64,000 nucleotides of DNA from Aurantiacibacter odishensis (GTDB lineage: Bacteria; Pseudomonadota; Alphaproteobacteria; Sphingomonadales; Sphingomonadaceae): positions 1 through 64,000 of the forward strand of contig NZ_QYOS01000025.1 in the NCBI RefSeq assembly GCF_003605195.1, in the 5' to 3' direction. Shown piece after piece: positions 20,346 to 28,367 of the stretch. Both the position numbers and the translations under genes were made by a program. Each line of letters opens with the position of its first letter. Position 1 is the stretch's first letter. A model generated the notes under the pieces. It worked only from the letters and a program-made list of their open reading frames with translations. It was not told the origin of the DNA and did no database searches.

Positions 20346-21137
20346 ATGATTGCGGATGAAAAGCTGGAAAATTCCGGGCGCCGGGGGCCGCTGCAATGGC
20401 TTGGCGACCTGCGCGATGCCGCGCGCTTCCGCCTGCAACTGCTGAAGGGGCAGGCTCCGCCCGACGCGCACAGGCCGCCCTGGAAACTTTTCGCCGCCGA
20501 ACTGGGCCATGCCATCGCGCCGGTCACGCGGCTGCTGAAGCCGAAGCTGCCGATCGAGAAGGCGGAGAACCCGCGCATCGTCATCCTCTTTCCCGGCTTT
20601 GCCGCCAATCCCGGCTCCATGCGCTACATGGCGCGCGAGCTTGAGCGGGCAGGGCACAAGGCAAAGCGCTGGGGGCTTGGCACAAACTTCGGGCCGACGC
20701 CGGAGAACTTCGCCCTGCTGGCGGACCGGGTCCGCGCCGTGCACGATCGCTATGGGCAAAAGGTGGTGCTGATCGGCTGGAGCCTTGGCGGCGTGTTCGC
20801 GCGCGAAGTGGCCAAGGTTCACCCGGACTGCGTGGACAAGGTCATTACCATGGGCACCCCGTTCAGCCACACCCCCTATTCCAACAACCTGTGGCGGGTG
20901 TACCAGTTCACTGCCGGGCACCCGGTCGAGGAGTTGCCGATCGAGGCGGAACTGGCGGTGAAACCGCCCGTCGAGACCGTGGCGTTCTGGTCCCCTCGAG
21001 ACGGCGCGATTTCCCGTCGCGCAGCGTGTGGCCAGCCGGGGGAGCGGGACCGGGCCGTGGCCCTGCGCTGTTCGCACATGGGGTTTTGCGACTCCCGCGA
21101 AGTGATCCTCGCGCTCATTGAGGAACTGAAGCGCTAA
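20346..21137 (+). CDS. Alpha/beta hydrolase (lipase-like)
   Basis: A 263-residue cytosolic alpha/beta hydrolase. Strand and oxyanion region IVILFPGFAANPGSMRYM, nucleophile elbow GWSLGG, and a candidate catalytic His in CSHMGFCDS near the end are visible; the acid is probably the Asp in WSPRDGAIS. The first 75 residues form an extra N-terminal helical part. The motif set suits a lipase- or esterase-like hydrolase. It has no signal peptide. It stands alone between the DUF3617 pair and the Anbu operon, and the substrate cannot be told. Confidence 0.8.
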   Translation: MIADEKLENSGRRGPLQWLGDLRDAARFRLQLLKGQAPPDAHRPPWKLFAAELGHAIAPVTRLLKPKLPIEKAENPRIVILFPGFAANPGSMRYMARELERAGHKAKRWGLGTNFGPTPENFALLADRVRAVHDRYGQKVVLIGWSLGGVFAREVAKVHPDCVDKVITMGTPFSHTPYSNNLWRVYQFTAGHPVEELPIEAELAVKPPVETVAFWSPRDGAISRRAACGQPGERDRAVALRCSHMGFCDSREVILALIEELKR

Positions 21138-21216
21138 TCAGGCTTTGATTATTGAGACAATCTGGCGCATGCTGCATGTGCGAAGAAGCTGACTCCAGCA
21201 TAGCGAGGGGACCTGC

Positions 21217-22647
21217 GTGACCGCGTCCGACCAGGACAAATTCGACGAAATGCACATGCCCGACGGCAGCGTGCGCGAGGCCTATCAGGGCTACAACGAT
21301 TGGCTGGAGCAGCAGGATCAGGGCTGGATGCGCCGCAAGGCGTTCGAAGCGGAGAGCTTCTTCCGCAAGACCGGCATCACTTTCAACGTGTACGGAGAGG
21401 ACGATGCCGAGGAACGGCTGATCCCCTTCGACCAGGTGCCGCGTATCATCACCGGTGGCGAATGGCGCAAGCTGTCACGGGGTATCGAGCAACGGGTGAG
21501 GGCCTTGAATGCCTTCATGCACGATCTCTACCATCGCCAGGAAATCATCCGGTCAGGCCGCCTTCCGGAACGCCTGTTCCGCGACAACGCCGCGTGGCTG
21601 CCGCAGATGGTCGGCTTCACGCCGCCGGGCGGGGTCTACACCCATATCGTCGGCATCGACCTTGTCCGCACCGGGCCTGACGAGTTCATGGTGCTGGAAG
21701 ACAATGCCCGCACGCCCAGCGGCGTCTCCTACATGCTGGAGAACCGCGAGACGATGATGGCGATGTTCCCGGAGTTGTTCAGCAAGGTGAAGGTCTGCGA
21801 CGTCTCCGACTATCCGCGCAAGCTGGCCAAGAGCCTTGCTGCCTGCGCGCCCGAAGGCGTGGAAGGCAATCCCAGCATCGCCGTGCTGACGCCGGGCATC
21901 TACAATTCCGCCTATTACGAACATGCTTTCCTGGCAGACCAGATGGGGGCCGAACTTGTGGAAGGCAGCGACCTGCGCGTGATTGACGGCAAGGTGCACA
22001 TGCGCACGACCGTCGGTTTCAAGCCGGTCGACGTGATCTATCGCCGCGTGGACGACGAATTCCTCGATCCGCTCACGTTCAATCCCTCCAGCGTGCTGGG
22101 CGTGCCCGGCATCATGGACGTGTACCGGGCGGGCAATGTCACCATCGCCAATGCGCCGGGCACCGGTGTGGCGGACGACAAGGCGATCTATTCGTTCATG
22201 CCTGAGATCGTCGAGTTCTACACTGGCGAGAAGCCGCTGTTGCCGAACGTGGAAACATTCCGCTGCGCCGATCCCGACGCGCTGAAATACGTGCTCGACA
22301 ACCTTGCCGAACTGGTGGTGAAGGAAGTCCACGGCTCGGGCGGCTACGGGATGCTGATAGGCCCGACCGCCTCCAGGAAGGAAATCGCCGAGTTCCGCCA
22401 CAAGCTGGAAGCGCGGCCTGAGAATTACATCGCTCAGCCGACGCTCTCGCTTTCGACCTGTCCGATCTTCACCAAGAAGGGCCTCGCGCCGCGCCACGTG
22501 GACCTGCGGCCTTTCGTGCTGTGTTCGCCGGAAGGCGTCACCATCACGCCGGGCGGGCTTACCCGCGTTGCACTGAAGAAGGGCTCGCTGGTGGTCAATT
22601 CCAGCCAGGGCGGCGGAACCAAGGACAGCTGGGTGCTGGACGACTGA
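21217..22647 (+). CDS. Circularly permuted ATP-grasp protein (type 2)
   Basis: A 476-residue protein of the DUF404/DUF407 circularly permuted ATP-grasp group. Visible are the N-terminal GITFNVYGEDDAEERLIPFD, GIDLVRTGPDEFMVLEDNARTPSG and PGTGVADDKAIYSFMP, and the nucleotide/metal part KEVHGSGGYGML. Relatives are predicted peptide ligases. It starts with GTG 21217 behind GAGGGG. It is the first gene of a four-gene operon with an alpha-E protein, a transglutaminase and the proteasome-like Anbu. That set is conserved in many bacteria and was proposed to make and degrade an amide-linked product. The product is unknown. Confidence 0.92.
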   Translation: MTASDQDKFDEMHMPDGSVREAYQGYNDWLEQQDQGWMRRKAFEAESFFRKTGITFNVYGEDDAEERLIPFDQVPRIITGGEWRKLSRGIEQRVRALNAFMHDLYHRQEIIRSGRLPERLFRDNAAWLPQMVGFTPPGGVYTHIVGIDLVRTGPDEFMVLEDNARTPSGVSYMLENRETMMAMFPELFSKVKVCDVSDYPRKLAKSLAACAPEGVEGNPSIAVLTPGIYNSAYYEHAFLADQMGAELVEGSDLRVIDGKVHMRTTVGFKPVDVIYRRVDDEFLDPLTFNPSSVLGVPGIMDVYRAGNVTIANAPGTGVADDKAIYSFMPEIVEFYTGEKPLLPNVETFRCADPDALKYVLDNLAELVVKEVHGSGGYGMLIGPTASRKEIAEFRHKLEARPENYIAQPTLSLSTCPIFTKKGLAPRHVDLRPFVLCSPEGVTITPGGLTRVALKKGSLVVNSSQGGGTKDSWVLDD

Positions 22648-22669
22648 TGCGGATCGGAGAAAACCAACA

Positions 22670-23614
22670 ATGCTAGGCCGCGTCGCCCACGGAATTTTCT
22701 GGATGTACCGCTATCTCGAGCGGGCCGAGAACACCGCTCGCCTGCTGGCGGCGGGGCAGCGCATGGCGCTCACTCGCGGTGACGAGATGGCCGACCAGGA
22801 ATGGAAGTCCATCCTCACCACGCTGGGCCTGCGCCAGGCTTACGAGGAGCATTACGACGACTACGACGGCGCGCACGTGTGCGACTTCGTCCTGCGCTCG
22901 AAGCACAATTCCGAGAGCGTGCTCTCGATGATGGAGCGCGCACGCACCAATGCGCGAGCATGCCGCTCTGCGATCACGGCGGAGGTGTGGGAAGCGATCA
23001 ACGAAGGCTGGATGACCCTGCGCGACCTGCTGTCGCGCCCCGTCCGCAATTCCAATCTCAATATGTCACTGGGCGCGATACGGCGCGAAAGCACGCTGGC
23101 GCGCGGGGCCTCTCATGGCTCCATGCTGCGCAACGAGACCTATTCTTTCGCCCGGCTCGGGACCTTCCTGGAGCGGGCGGACAACACCGCGCGTATCCTC
23201 GACGTGAAGTACTACCTGCTGCTGCCCTCGCTGTCCTACGTTGGCACCCCGCTCGATACCGGGCAGTGGGACAACGTGCTGCGCGCACTGGCGGCGGAGC
23301 GCGCCTATCGCTGGCTGAATGCCGGGCGGATGGACGCACGCTCCATCGCCGATTTCCTGATCCTTGATGAGCGTTTCCCGCGCAGCCTCGCCTTCTGCTA
23401 CACTGCCATGCGCGGCAATCTGGGAGAACTGGCCAAGCTGCACGGCGCGGAAGGCAAGTCCCACGAAACCATGCGCGAGGCCGACTTCCGCCTCACCGGC
23501 AAGACGGTGGAGGACATCTTCGACCAGGGACTGCACCAGTTCCTGCTGGAATTCATCGCCGGCAACCAGGCGCTGGCCGGCGCCATTGCCGAAGACTATC
23601 GCTTCGTCTCCTGA
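22670..23614 (+). CDS. Alpha-E domain protein (DUF403)
   Basis: A 314-residue all-helical protein, start ATG 22670. The N-terminal MLGRVAHGIFWMYRYLERAENTARL is the signature of the alpha-E family, and the repeated ARLGTFLERADNTARILDVKYY in the middle is its second copy. These proteins always accompany permuted ATP-grasp genes and often a transglutaminase. Their biochemical role is unknown. It begins 22 bases after the ATP-grasp gene and ends 12 bases before the transglutaminase gene, consistent with one transcript. Confidence 0.93.
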   Translation: MLGRVAHGIFWMYRYLERAENTARLLAAGQRMALTRGDEMADQEWKSILTTLGLRQAYEEHYDDYDGAHVCDFVLRSKHNSESVLSMMERARTNARACRSAITAEVWEAINEGWMTLRDLLSRPVRNSNLNMSLGAIRRESTLARGASHGSMLRNETYSFARLGTFLERADNTARILDVKYYLLLPSLSYVGTPLDTGQWDNVLRALAAERAYRWLNAGRMDARSIADFLILDERFPRSLAFCYTAMRGNLGELAKLHGAEGKSHETMREADFRLTGKTVEDIFDQGLHQFLLEFIAGNQALAGAIAEDYRFVS

Positions 23615-23626
23615 CGGGAACAAACC

Positions 23627-24451
23627 ATGCGCCTTTCTATCCGCCATACCACCCGATATCGCTTCGCCAGCCCCGTGGCGCACGGCATCCAGCGGCTGCG
23701 CCTGACCCCCAAGGAAACGCAGGGGCAGAAAATCCTCGAATGGAACATGGAGTTCGAAGGCGCGCACGAGCAGCTTTCGTATGATGACCAGAATTACAAC
23801 CACGTCACGCTGGTGGCGGTGGAAGAAGGCGCGCGAGAAGTCGTCGTAACCTGCAGCGGCAAGGTCGACACGCAGGACCACGCGGGCGTCATCGGCCACC
23901 ATGCCGGTCACTTGCCGCTGTGGTCGTTCCTGAGCCAGACGCCGCTGACGAAGCCCGGCCCGCGGATCAAGGCGCTGATCGCCAATGTGGAACGCAGCGA
24001 AGAAGGTATGGTGGGAACCCTGCACAACCTTTCCAACACGATCCGCGACAGCGTGGAATACGGCACCGGCAGCACCGGCGTGGCTACCACGGCGGAGGAG
24101 GCGACGGTGGAGGGCAGGGGCGTCTGCCAGGACCATGCCCACATCTTCATCGCCGCAGCGCGCAGCCTGGATATCCCGGCGCGCTACGTTAGTGGCTACC
24201 TGATGATGAACGACCGGATCGAGCAGGAGGCTACCCACGCGTGGGCAGAGGCCTACGTGCAGGGCCTGGGCTGGGTAGGCTTCGACATTTCCAATGGCAT
24301 CAGCCCCGATCCGCGCTATGTGCGTGTGGCGACCGGGCGCGACTATACCGATGCTGCGCCCATCACGGGGATCAGCTTCGGCGCGATGACGGAGGATCTC
24401 TCGGTCGATCTCGCGGTGGAGCAGCAAAGGGAAGACCAGCAGCAACAATGA
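23627..24451 (+). CDS. Transglutaminase-fold cysteine protease-like protein
   Basis: A 274-residue protein. An N-terminal beta domain (MRLSIRHTTRYRFASPV, the usual start of this family) is followed by a transglutaminase core. The triad is visible: Cys in GRGVCQDHAHI, His in EATHAWAEAYV, Asp in GWVGFDISN. Proteins of this type act as peptidases or amide-exchange enzymes and travel with ATP-grasp/alpha-E pairs. The stop codon overlaps the Anbu start (ATGA), so translation is coupled. The substrate is unknown. Confidence 0.92.
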   Translation: MRLSIRHTTRYRFASPVAHGIQRLRLTPKETQGQKILEWNMEFEGAHEQLSYDDQNYNHVTLVAVEEGAREVVVTCSGKVDTQDHAGVIGHHAGHLPLWSFLSQTPLTKPGPRIKALIANVERSEEGMVGTLHNLSNTIRDSVEYGTGSTGVATTAEEATVEGRGVCQDHAHIFIAAARSLDIPARYVSGYLMMNDRIEQEATHAWAEAYVQGLGWVGFDISNGISPDPRYVRVATGRDYTDAAPITGISFGAMTEDLSVDLAVEQQREDQQQQ

Positions 24452-25203
24452 CATATTGCGTGGGAATGGTGCTCGACAAGGGCCTCGTCCTGATGAGCGA
24501 TACGCGGACCAACTCGGGCGTCGACAACATCTCTGTGTTCCGCAAGATGTTCAGCTGGTCCGTTCCGGGAGAGCGGATCATCACGCTGATGACGGCGGGC
24601 AACCTTGCAACCACCCAGGCGGTGATCAGCCGGCTGGAGGAACGCACCAAGCAGCCGTCCGAACGGCAGAATTCGCTGATGGAACTGCCCACCATGTTCC
24701 AGGTGGCTGCCGAAACCGGCAAGCTGCTGCGCGAAGTGATTTCCGAAACGCAGGACGACAACGGCCAGCACGGCAAGGGACGCTTTACCGCCTCGATCAT
24801 CCTCGCCGGCCAGATCAAGGGCATGGAACCCCGCCTCTTCATGATCTACCCGGAAGGTAATTTCATCGAGGCCAGCTTCGATACGCCCTTCTTCCAGATT
24901 GGCGAGACCAAGTATGGCCGCCCCATCCTCATCCGAGGATACGACCGCGACATGAGTTTCGAGGATGCGGTTAAGCTCCTGATGGTCAGCTTCGATTCCA
25001 CGCTGAAAGCCAACCTTTCCGTCGGTCTGCCGCTGGACCTGATGGTGATCGAGCGCGACGGCTTCGAAGCCAAGCACGAGCGGCGCATCGAAAGCACCGA
25101 TCCCTATTTCAACGCGATCAGCGACAGCTGGAGCGAAGCGCTGCGTTCGGCCTTCCACTCGCTGCCGGATTACAGTTTCTATCAGCGGGACGAGACGCCC
25201 TAG
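24448..25203 (+). CDS. Proteasome-like peptidase Anbu (BPH)
   Basis: A 251-residue member of the bacterial proteasome-homologue family Anbu. After removal of Met, Thr would be residue 1 (MTYCVGMVLDKG). The other Ntn-hydrolase residues follow at expected spacing: Asp17 (MSDTRTN) and a lysine near 32 (FRKMF). Later GRFTASIILAGQ and FFQIGETKYGRPIL match the family. The start is ATG 24448, not the upstream 24241 codon. It is the last gene of the ATP-grasp/alpha-E/transglutaminase operon, its classical context. Assembly as an open-ring helix is known for the family; the biological target is not. Confidence 0.93.
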   Translation: MTYCVGMVLDKGLVLMSDTRTNSGVDNISVFRKMFSWSVPGERIITLMTAGNLATTQAVISRLEERTKQPSERQNSLMELPTMFQVAAETGKLLREVISETQDDNGQHGKGRFTASIILAGQIKGMEPRLFMIYPEGNFIEASFDTPFFQIGETKYGRPILIRGYDRDMSFEDAVKLLMVSFDSTLKANLSVGLPLDLMVIERDGFEAKHERRIESTDPYFNAISDSWSEALRSAFHSLPDYSFYQRDETP

Positions 25204-25431
25204 TTCCTCGGGATCGGGTAGGTATTCCTACTTGGGTGAAATCCACTGCTACGCGCTCGCGCGATCCTCGGTGGAAACCCCTGACTGCGGCTATTCCCTA
25301 GGATGCATCCATTCCAGATGTCCGCTGATCCGCAGAAATCCTGATTCGTTGTTATACATCAATCCGTTATAGGTTCGATTCCGAGGTAATACGGATTGGT
25401 GGGATCGGGAATCCTGCGCAGTATCGCGGTC

Positions 25432-26124
25432 ATGGAACAGCGTATCACCATCCACATCGTCGGCGGCAACAGCCGTTCCCGGGCAGAGCAGTCGCGCCTC
25501 ATCCTGGCTCTTGGCCATCACGCGGAAGTCTATTCCGACCTTGTGGAACTGATCGACAGGCCGCCCCGATCAGGTGTCATCATCGCCAGCGACGATGTGC
25601 TGGAGCGCGGCATATCCACCCTGCTCGACTATCTTGCCGATGCCGGAATCTGGACGCCGCTGGTGGCGGCCAAACCGGAGCCTGAGGTGGAGGAAGTGGT
25701 AAAGGCCATTCAGGCCGGAGCGCTCGATTTCCTCAAGCTACCGCTGTCGGAGGCCGAAGTGCAACGCATGGTCGCCCACGTCCATTCGGATGCCGGTCGT
25801 CATGCGGAGGCGCGGCGCCGCCTGATCGATGCGCGGCGGCGGATCGGCACGCTCTCCCCGCGTGAACGTGAAGTGCTGGACTGGCTGACCGAAGGTTGCT
25901 CGAACAAGGCGATAGCCCGCAATCTGGAAATCAGCCCGCGCACGGTGGAAATTCACCGTGCCAACATGATGGACAAGCTCGGCGCCAACCATGCCGCCGA
26001 GGCGGTGCGGCTCCGGCTCGAAGCGCGGATGAATCGCGCCAGTGACAAGGAGAATCTGCCGGAGGAGTCTGAAGCGCTCCAGGCGGGCGCATCCCCCATC
26101 CGGCGGTCGGTCAACGCGGGATAA
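25432..26124 (+). CDS. LuxR/FixJ-type regulator with degenerate receiver
   Basis: A 230-residue regulator. The C-terminal LuxR-type helix-turn-helix is clear: LSPREREVLDWLTEGCSNK, then ISPRTVEIHRANMMDKLG. The N-terminal half folds like a receiver (HIVGGNSRSR, VIIASDD, VAAKP, DFLKLP), but the acidic pair is replaced by Gly-Gly-Asn and the phospho-acceptor position is Ser. Normal Asp phosphorylation is therefore unlikely, although the Lys remains. The start is uncertain: ATG 25432, or in-frame TTG 25396 or GTG 25399. A weak AT-rich promoter-like region lies at 25345-25373. No kinase is adjacent; targets are unknown. Confidence 0.82.
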   Translation: MEQRITIHIVGGNSRSRAEQSRLILALGHHAEVYSDLVELIDRPPRSGVIIASDDVLERGISTLLDYLADAGIWTPLVAAKPEPEVEEVVKAIQAGALDFLKLPLSEAEVQRMVAHVHSDAGRHAEARRRLIDARRRIGTLSPREREVLDWLTEGCSNKAIARNLEISPRTVEIHRANMMDKLGANHAAEAVRLRLEARMNRASDKENLPEESEALQAGASPIRRSVNAG

Positions 26125-26157
26125 TGCCCGCAGTTCGGGACAGGCTGCGCATCGGAA

Positions 26158-26865
26158 TTAACGGCAATAGGAATTGCCGTCGATCACGCCTTCAACATGG
26201 AAATGATCGTGGTGGGCGGCGTTGTAATCCGGCCCCAGCACCGTGCCGAAACGGCGGCAGGCGCTTTGCTGGACGACGCGCAGGAACTGCCTCTCCCGGC
26301 TATCGCCCCTCCAGCCTTCCTGCACGCTGATGTGTCGTCCGTCGGCCAGCACGAAGCCGCCGATATCGATAGCATCGGCGCTGGCGTGCGCGCTGCGCCG
26401 GGATGTCCCAGCCACATTGCGGCAGGAAAAGCTGCCCATGGTCTGGATACTGGCCAGCGGCGAGCCGAAAATCTGCCGTGCCGCGCGGTCCACGCCGAAA
26501 CGGGCCCAAGCGGCGAAGGCTGCGGAAACGGGGCAGGTCACAGGGCCGATATTGGTGACGTCCAGTCGCCCTTCGTCCGCAGCCAGTGCGTGCATCTGCA
26601 CCGTGCCCAGCGTGCTGCATCCCTGGCCGAGATAACGATCGGGCAGGGGATCGAATCGTACCCCTGCGTCGCCAAGTCCGGCAAGGCACATGTTGTCGGC
26701 AGAGTTTCTCGCGACGGGAGCTGGCGCATTCACGCGCGGCGATGAGGCCGTCGTGCTGGCCTGGTCCGAAGATGCGCGGTCGCTTGCGCCACCCGCAGAC
26801 TGCGGCAGGACCGAACATGCTGAAAGCGCCAGCGCGGCGACGCAAGGCACAAGGGCCTGTTTCAT
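26158..26865 (-). CDS. Extensin-like C-terminal domain lipoprotein
   Basis: A 235-residue lipoprotein, start ATG 26865 behind GGAG. Lipobox LSAC, then a Ser/Ala/Pro linker, then an extensin-like C-terminal domain (COG3921 type) from about residue 60. Features are CPVSAAFAAWAR, AHASADAIDIGGF and the metal-like HHDHFHVEG, a layout shared with M15-type D-Ala-D-Ala peptidases. This suggests a zinc-dependent cell-wall peptidase fold in the periplasm, although activity is unproven for the family. Four cysteines probably form disulfides. Confidence 0.82.
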   Translation of the reverse strand: MKQALVPCVAALALSACSVLPQSAGGASDRASSDQASTTASSPRVNAPAPVARNSADNMCLAGLGDAGVRFDPLPDRYLGQGCSTLGTVQMHALAADEGRLDVTNIGPVTCPVSAAFAAWARFGVDRAARQIFGSPLASIQTMGSFSCRNVAGTSRRSAHASADAIDIGGFVLADGRHISVQEGWRGDSRERQFLRVVQQSACRRFGTVLGPDYNAAHHDHFHVEGVIDGNSYCR

Positions 26866-26992
26866 AACGATCTCCATGCGCACACGTGGTTAACCATACA
26901 GCCCTAACTTATGGTTAACGCGTCCGTAACCTGTTTGGAAGGCGGGCACCGATCACGCGCTTCGATCGTTGCAAGGGAAACCGCAATTTCGT

Positions 26993-27011
26993 TTGACTCA
27001 TTGCGCGCAAT
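26993..27011 (+). promoter_or_regulatory. Possible serC promoter element with ATTGCGCGCAAT palindrome
   Basis: TTGACT (26993-26998) is followed at once by the perfect 12-bp palindrome ATTGCGCGCAAT (27000-27011), about 70 bases before serC. No good -10 match is seen 17 bases on. The palindrome could be an operator. The rest of 26866-27080 shows nothing clear. Confidence 0.3.
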
Positions 27012-27080
27012 CTCTAGTTCGCGGCCCGGGCCACGCGGTCCCAACGCCGCGCGAGCTCTCTGAAAGGAGAGAATACAACT

Positions 27081-28241
27081 ATGACTACGATGCCGACGCT
27101 CCGTCCGGAGCGCCCCTTCTTTTCGTCCGGTCCCACTGCCAAGCCTCCGGGCTGGTCGCCTGACAAGCTCGATCTAAAGAGCCTCGGACGTTCCCACCGC
27201 TCCAAATATGCCAAGGGTCGACTGAAGTACGCGATCGACCTGACGCGCGAACTGCTCGGCATCCCCGACGATTATCTCGTCGGCATCATGCCCGGTTCCG
27301 ATACCGGCGCGCTGGAGTGCGCGATGTGGACCATGCTCGGCGCGCGCCCCGCGACCGTCGCCGCGTGGGAAAGCTTCGGCAACGTATGGATCCAGGACGC
27401 GGTCAAGCAGCTCAAGCTGAAGGACCTGCAGGTGCTGGACGCCGACTACGGCGAAATCCCCGATCTTTCCGCGATCCCGCAGGAAAACGACGTTGTCTTC
27501 ACCTGGAACGGCACCACCTCGGGCGCGAAGATCCCGAATACCGACTGGCTCGCGCCGGGCCGTGAAGGGCTCGCCATCAACGATGCCACCAGCGCCGTCT
27601 TCGCGATGGAAATGGACTGGGCGAAGCTCGATGCGACCACCTATTCCTGGCAGAAGGTGCTGGGCGGCGAAGCGCAGCACGGCATGCTGATTCTCAGCCC
27701 CAAGGCCGTGGAGCGGATCGAAAGCTACGATCCAGAATGGCCGCTGCCCAAGCTGTTCCGCCTGAAGAAGGGCGACAAGATCAACCGCGGTATCTTTGAA
27801 GGCGCCACGATCAACACCCCCTCCATGCTGGCGACGGAAGACTACATCGCCGCGCTGGAATGGGTGAAGTCGATCGGCGGGAAGGAAGAGATGTTCCGCC
27901 GCGCAGACGCCAATGCCAAGATCGTGAAGGACTGGATCGAAGCCACTCCGTGGCTGCGCAACATGGTGTCCGACCCGGCCAAGCAGACCAACACCGGCGT
28001 GTGCATGGTCTTCCAGGGCGAATGGATCGACAGCCTGTCTGCCGAAGATGCTGCTGCCGTGCCGAAGAAGATCGCTGCCAAGCTGGAAGAGATGGACATC
28101 GGCTACGATTTCAACGGCTACCGCGATGCCCCTCCGGGCCTTCGCATCTGGTGTGGTGGCTCTCTCGAATCCGAGGATATCAGCCGCCTCCTGCCGTGGA
28201 TCGAATGGGCCTACGAAGAGCTCAAGGCCGGCAACCTCTAG
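27081..28241 (+). CDS. serC: Phosphoserine transaminase
   Basis: A 386-residue class V aminotransferase converting 3-phosphohydroxypyruvate and glutamate to phosphoserine. It is of the long alphaproteobacterial type (starts RPFFSSGPTAKPPGW, RSHRSKYAK). The PLP lysine is in SWQKVLGGE (about K192), after FAMEMDWAKLD. It starts at ATG 27081 with AAAGGAGAG upstream. serA follows 126 bases downstream, so the first two steps of serine synthesis are together. Confidence 0.96.
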   Translation: MTTMPTLRPERPFFSSGPTAKPPGWSPDKLDLKSLGRSHRSKYAKGRLKYAIDLTRELLGIPDDYLVGIMPGSDTGALECAMWTMLGARPATVAAWESFGNVWIQDAVKQLKLKDLQVLDADYGEIPDLSAIPQENDVVFTWNGTTSGAKIPNTDWLAPGREGLAINDATSAVFAMEMDWAKLDATTYSWQKVLGGEAQHGMLILSPKAVERIESYDPEWPLPKLFRLKKGDKINRGIFEGATINTPSMLATEDYIAALEWVKSIGGKEEMFRRADANAKIVKDWIEATPWLRNMVSDPAKQTNTGVCMVFQGEWIDSLSAEDAAAVPKKIAAKLEEMDIGYDFNGYRDAPPGLRIWCGGSLESEDISRLLPWIEWAYEELKAGNL

Positions 28242-28260
28242 GGTTTGCTCATTCGCGTGA

Positions 28261-28279
28261 CCCCGCCCTTGCGGCGGGG
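28261..28279 (+). promoter_or_regulatory. GC-rich hairpin between serC and serA
   Basis: CCCCGCC, five bases, then GGCGGGG form a perfect 7-bp stem 20 bases after the serC stop. There is no T-run, so it is not a classic terminator. It could protect the serC message end or pause transcription between serC and serA. Confidence 0.45.
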
Positions 28280-28367
28280 CGCGCAACATGCCCGCAAGTT
28301 TTCCGATTTCATTCCCGGTCGACGCCCGAAAACCCTTCCGCGCACCGGCACAAGACAGAGACAGACA

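Noticed and set aside
28261-28279. Hairpin after serC considered as an intrinsic terminator
   Set aside because: No T-run follows, and serA downstream has no separate clear promoter.
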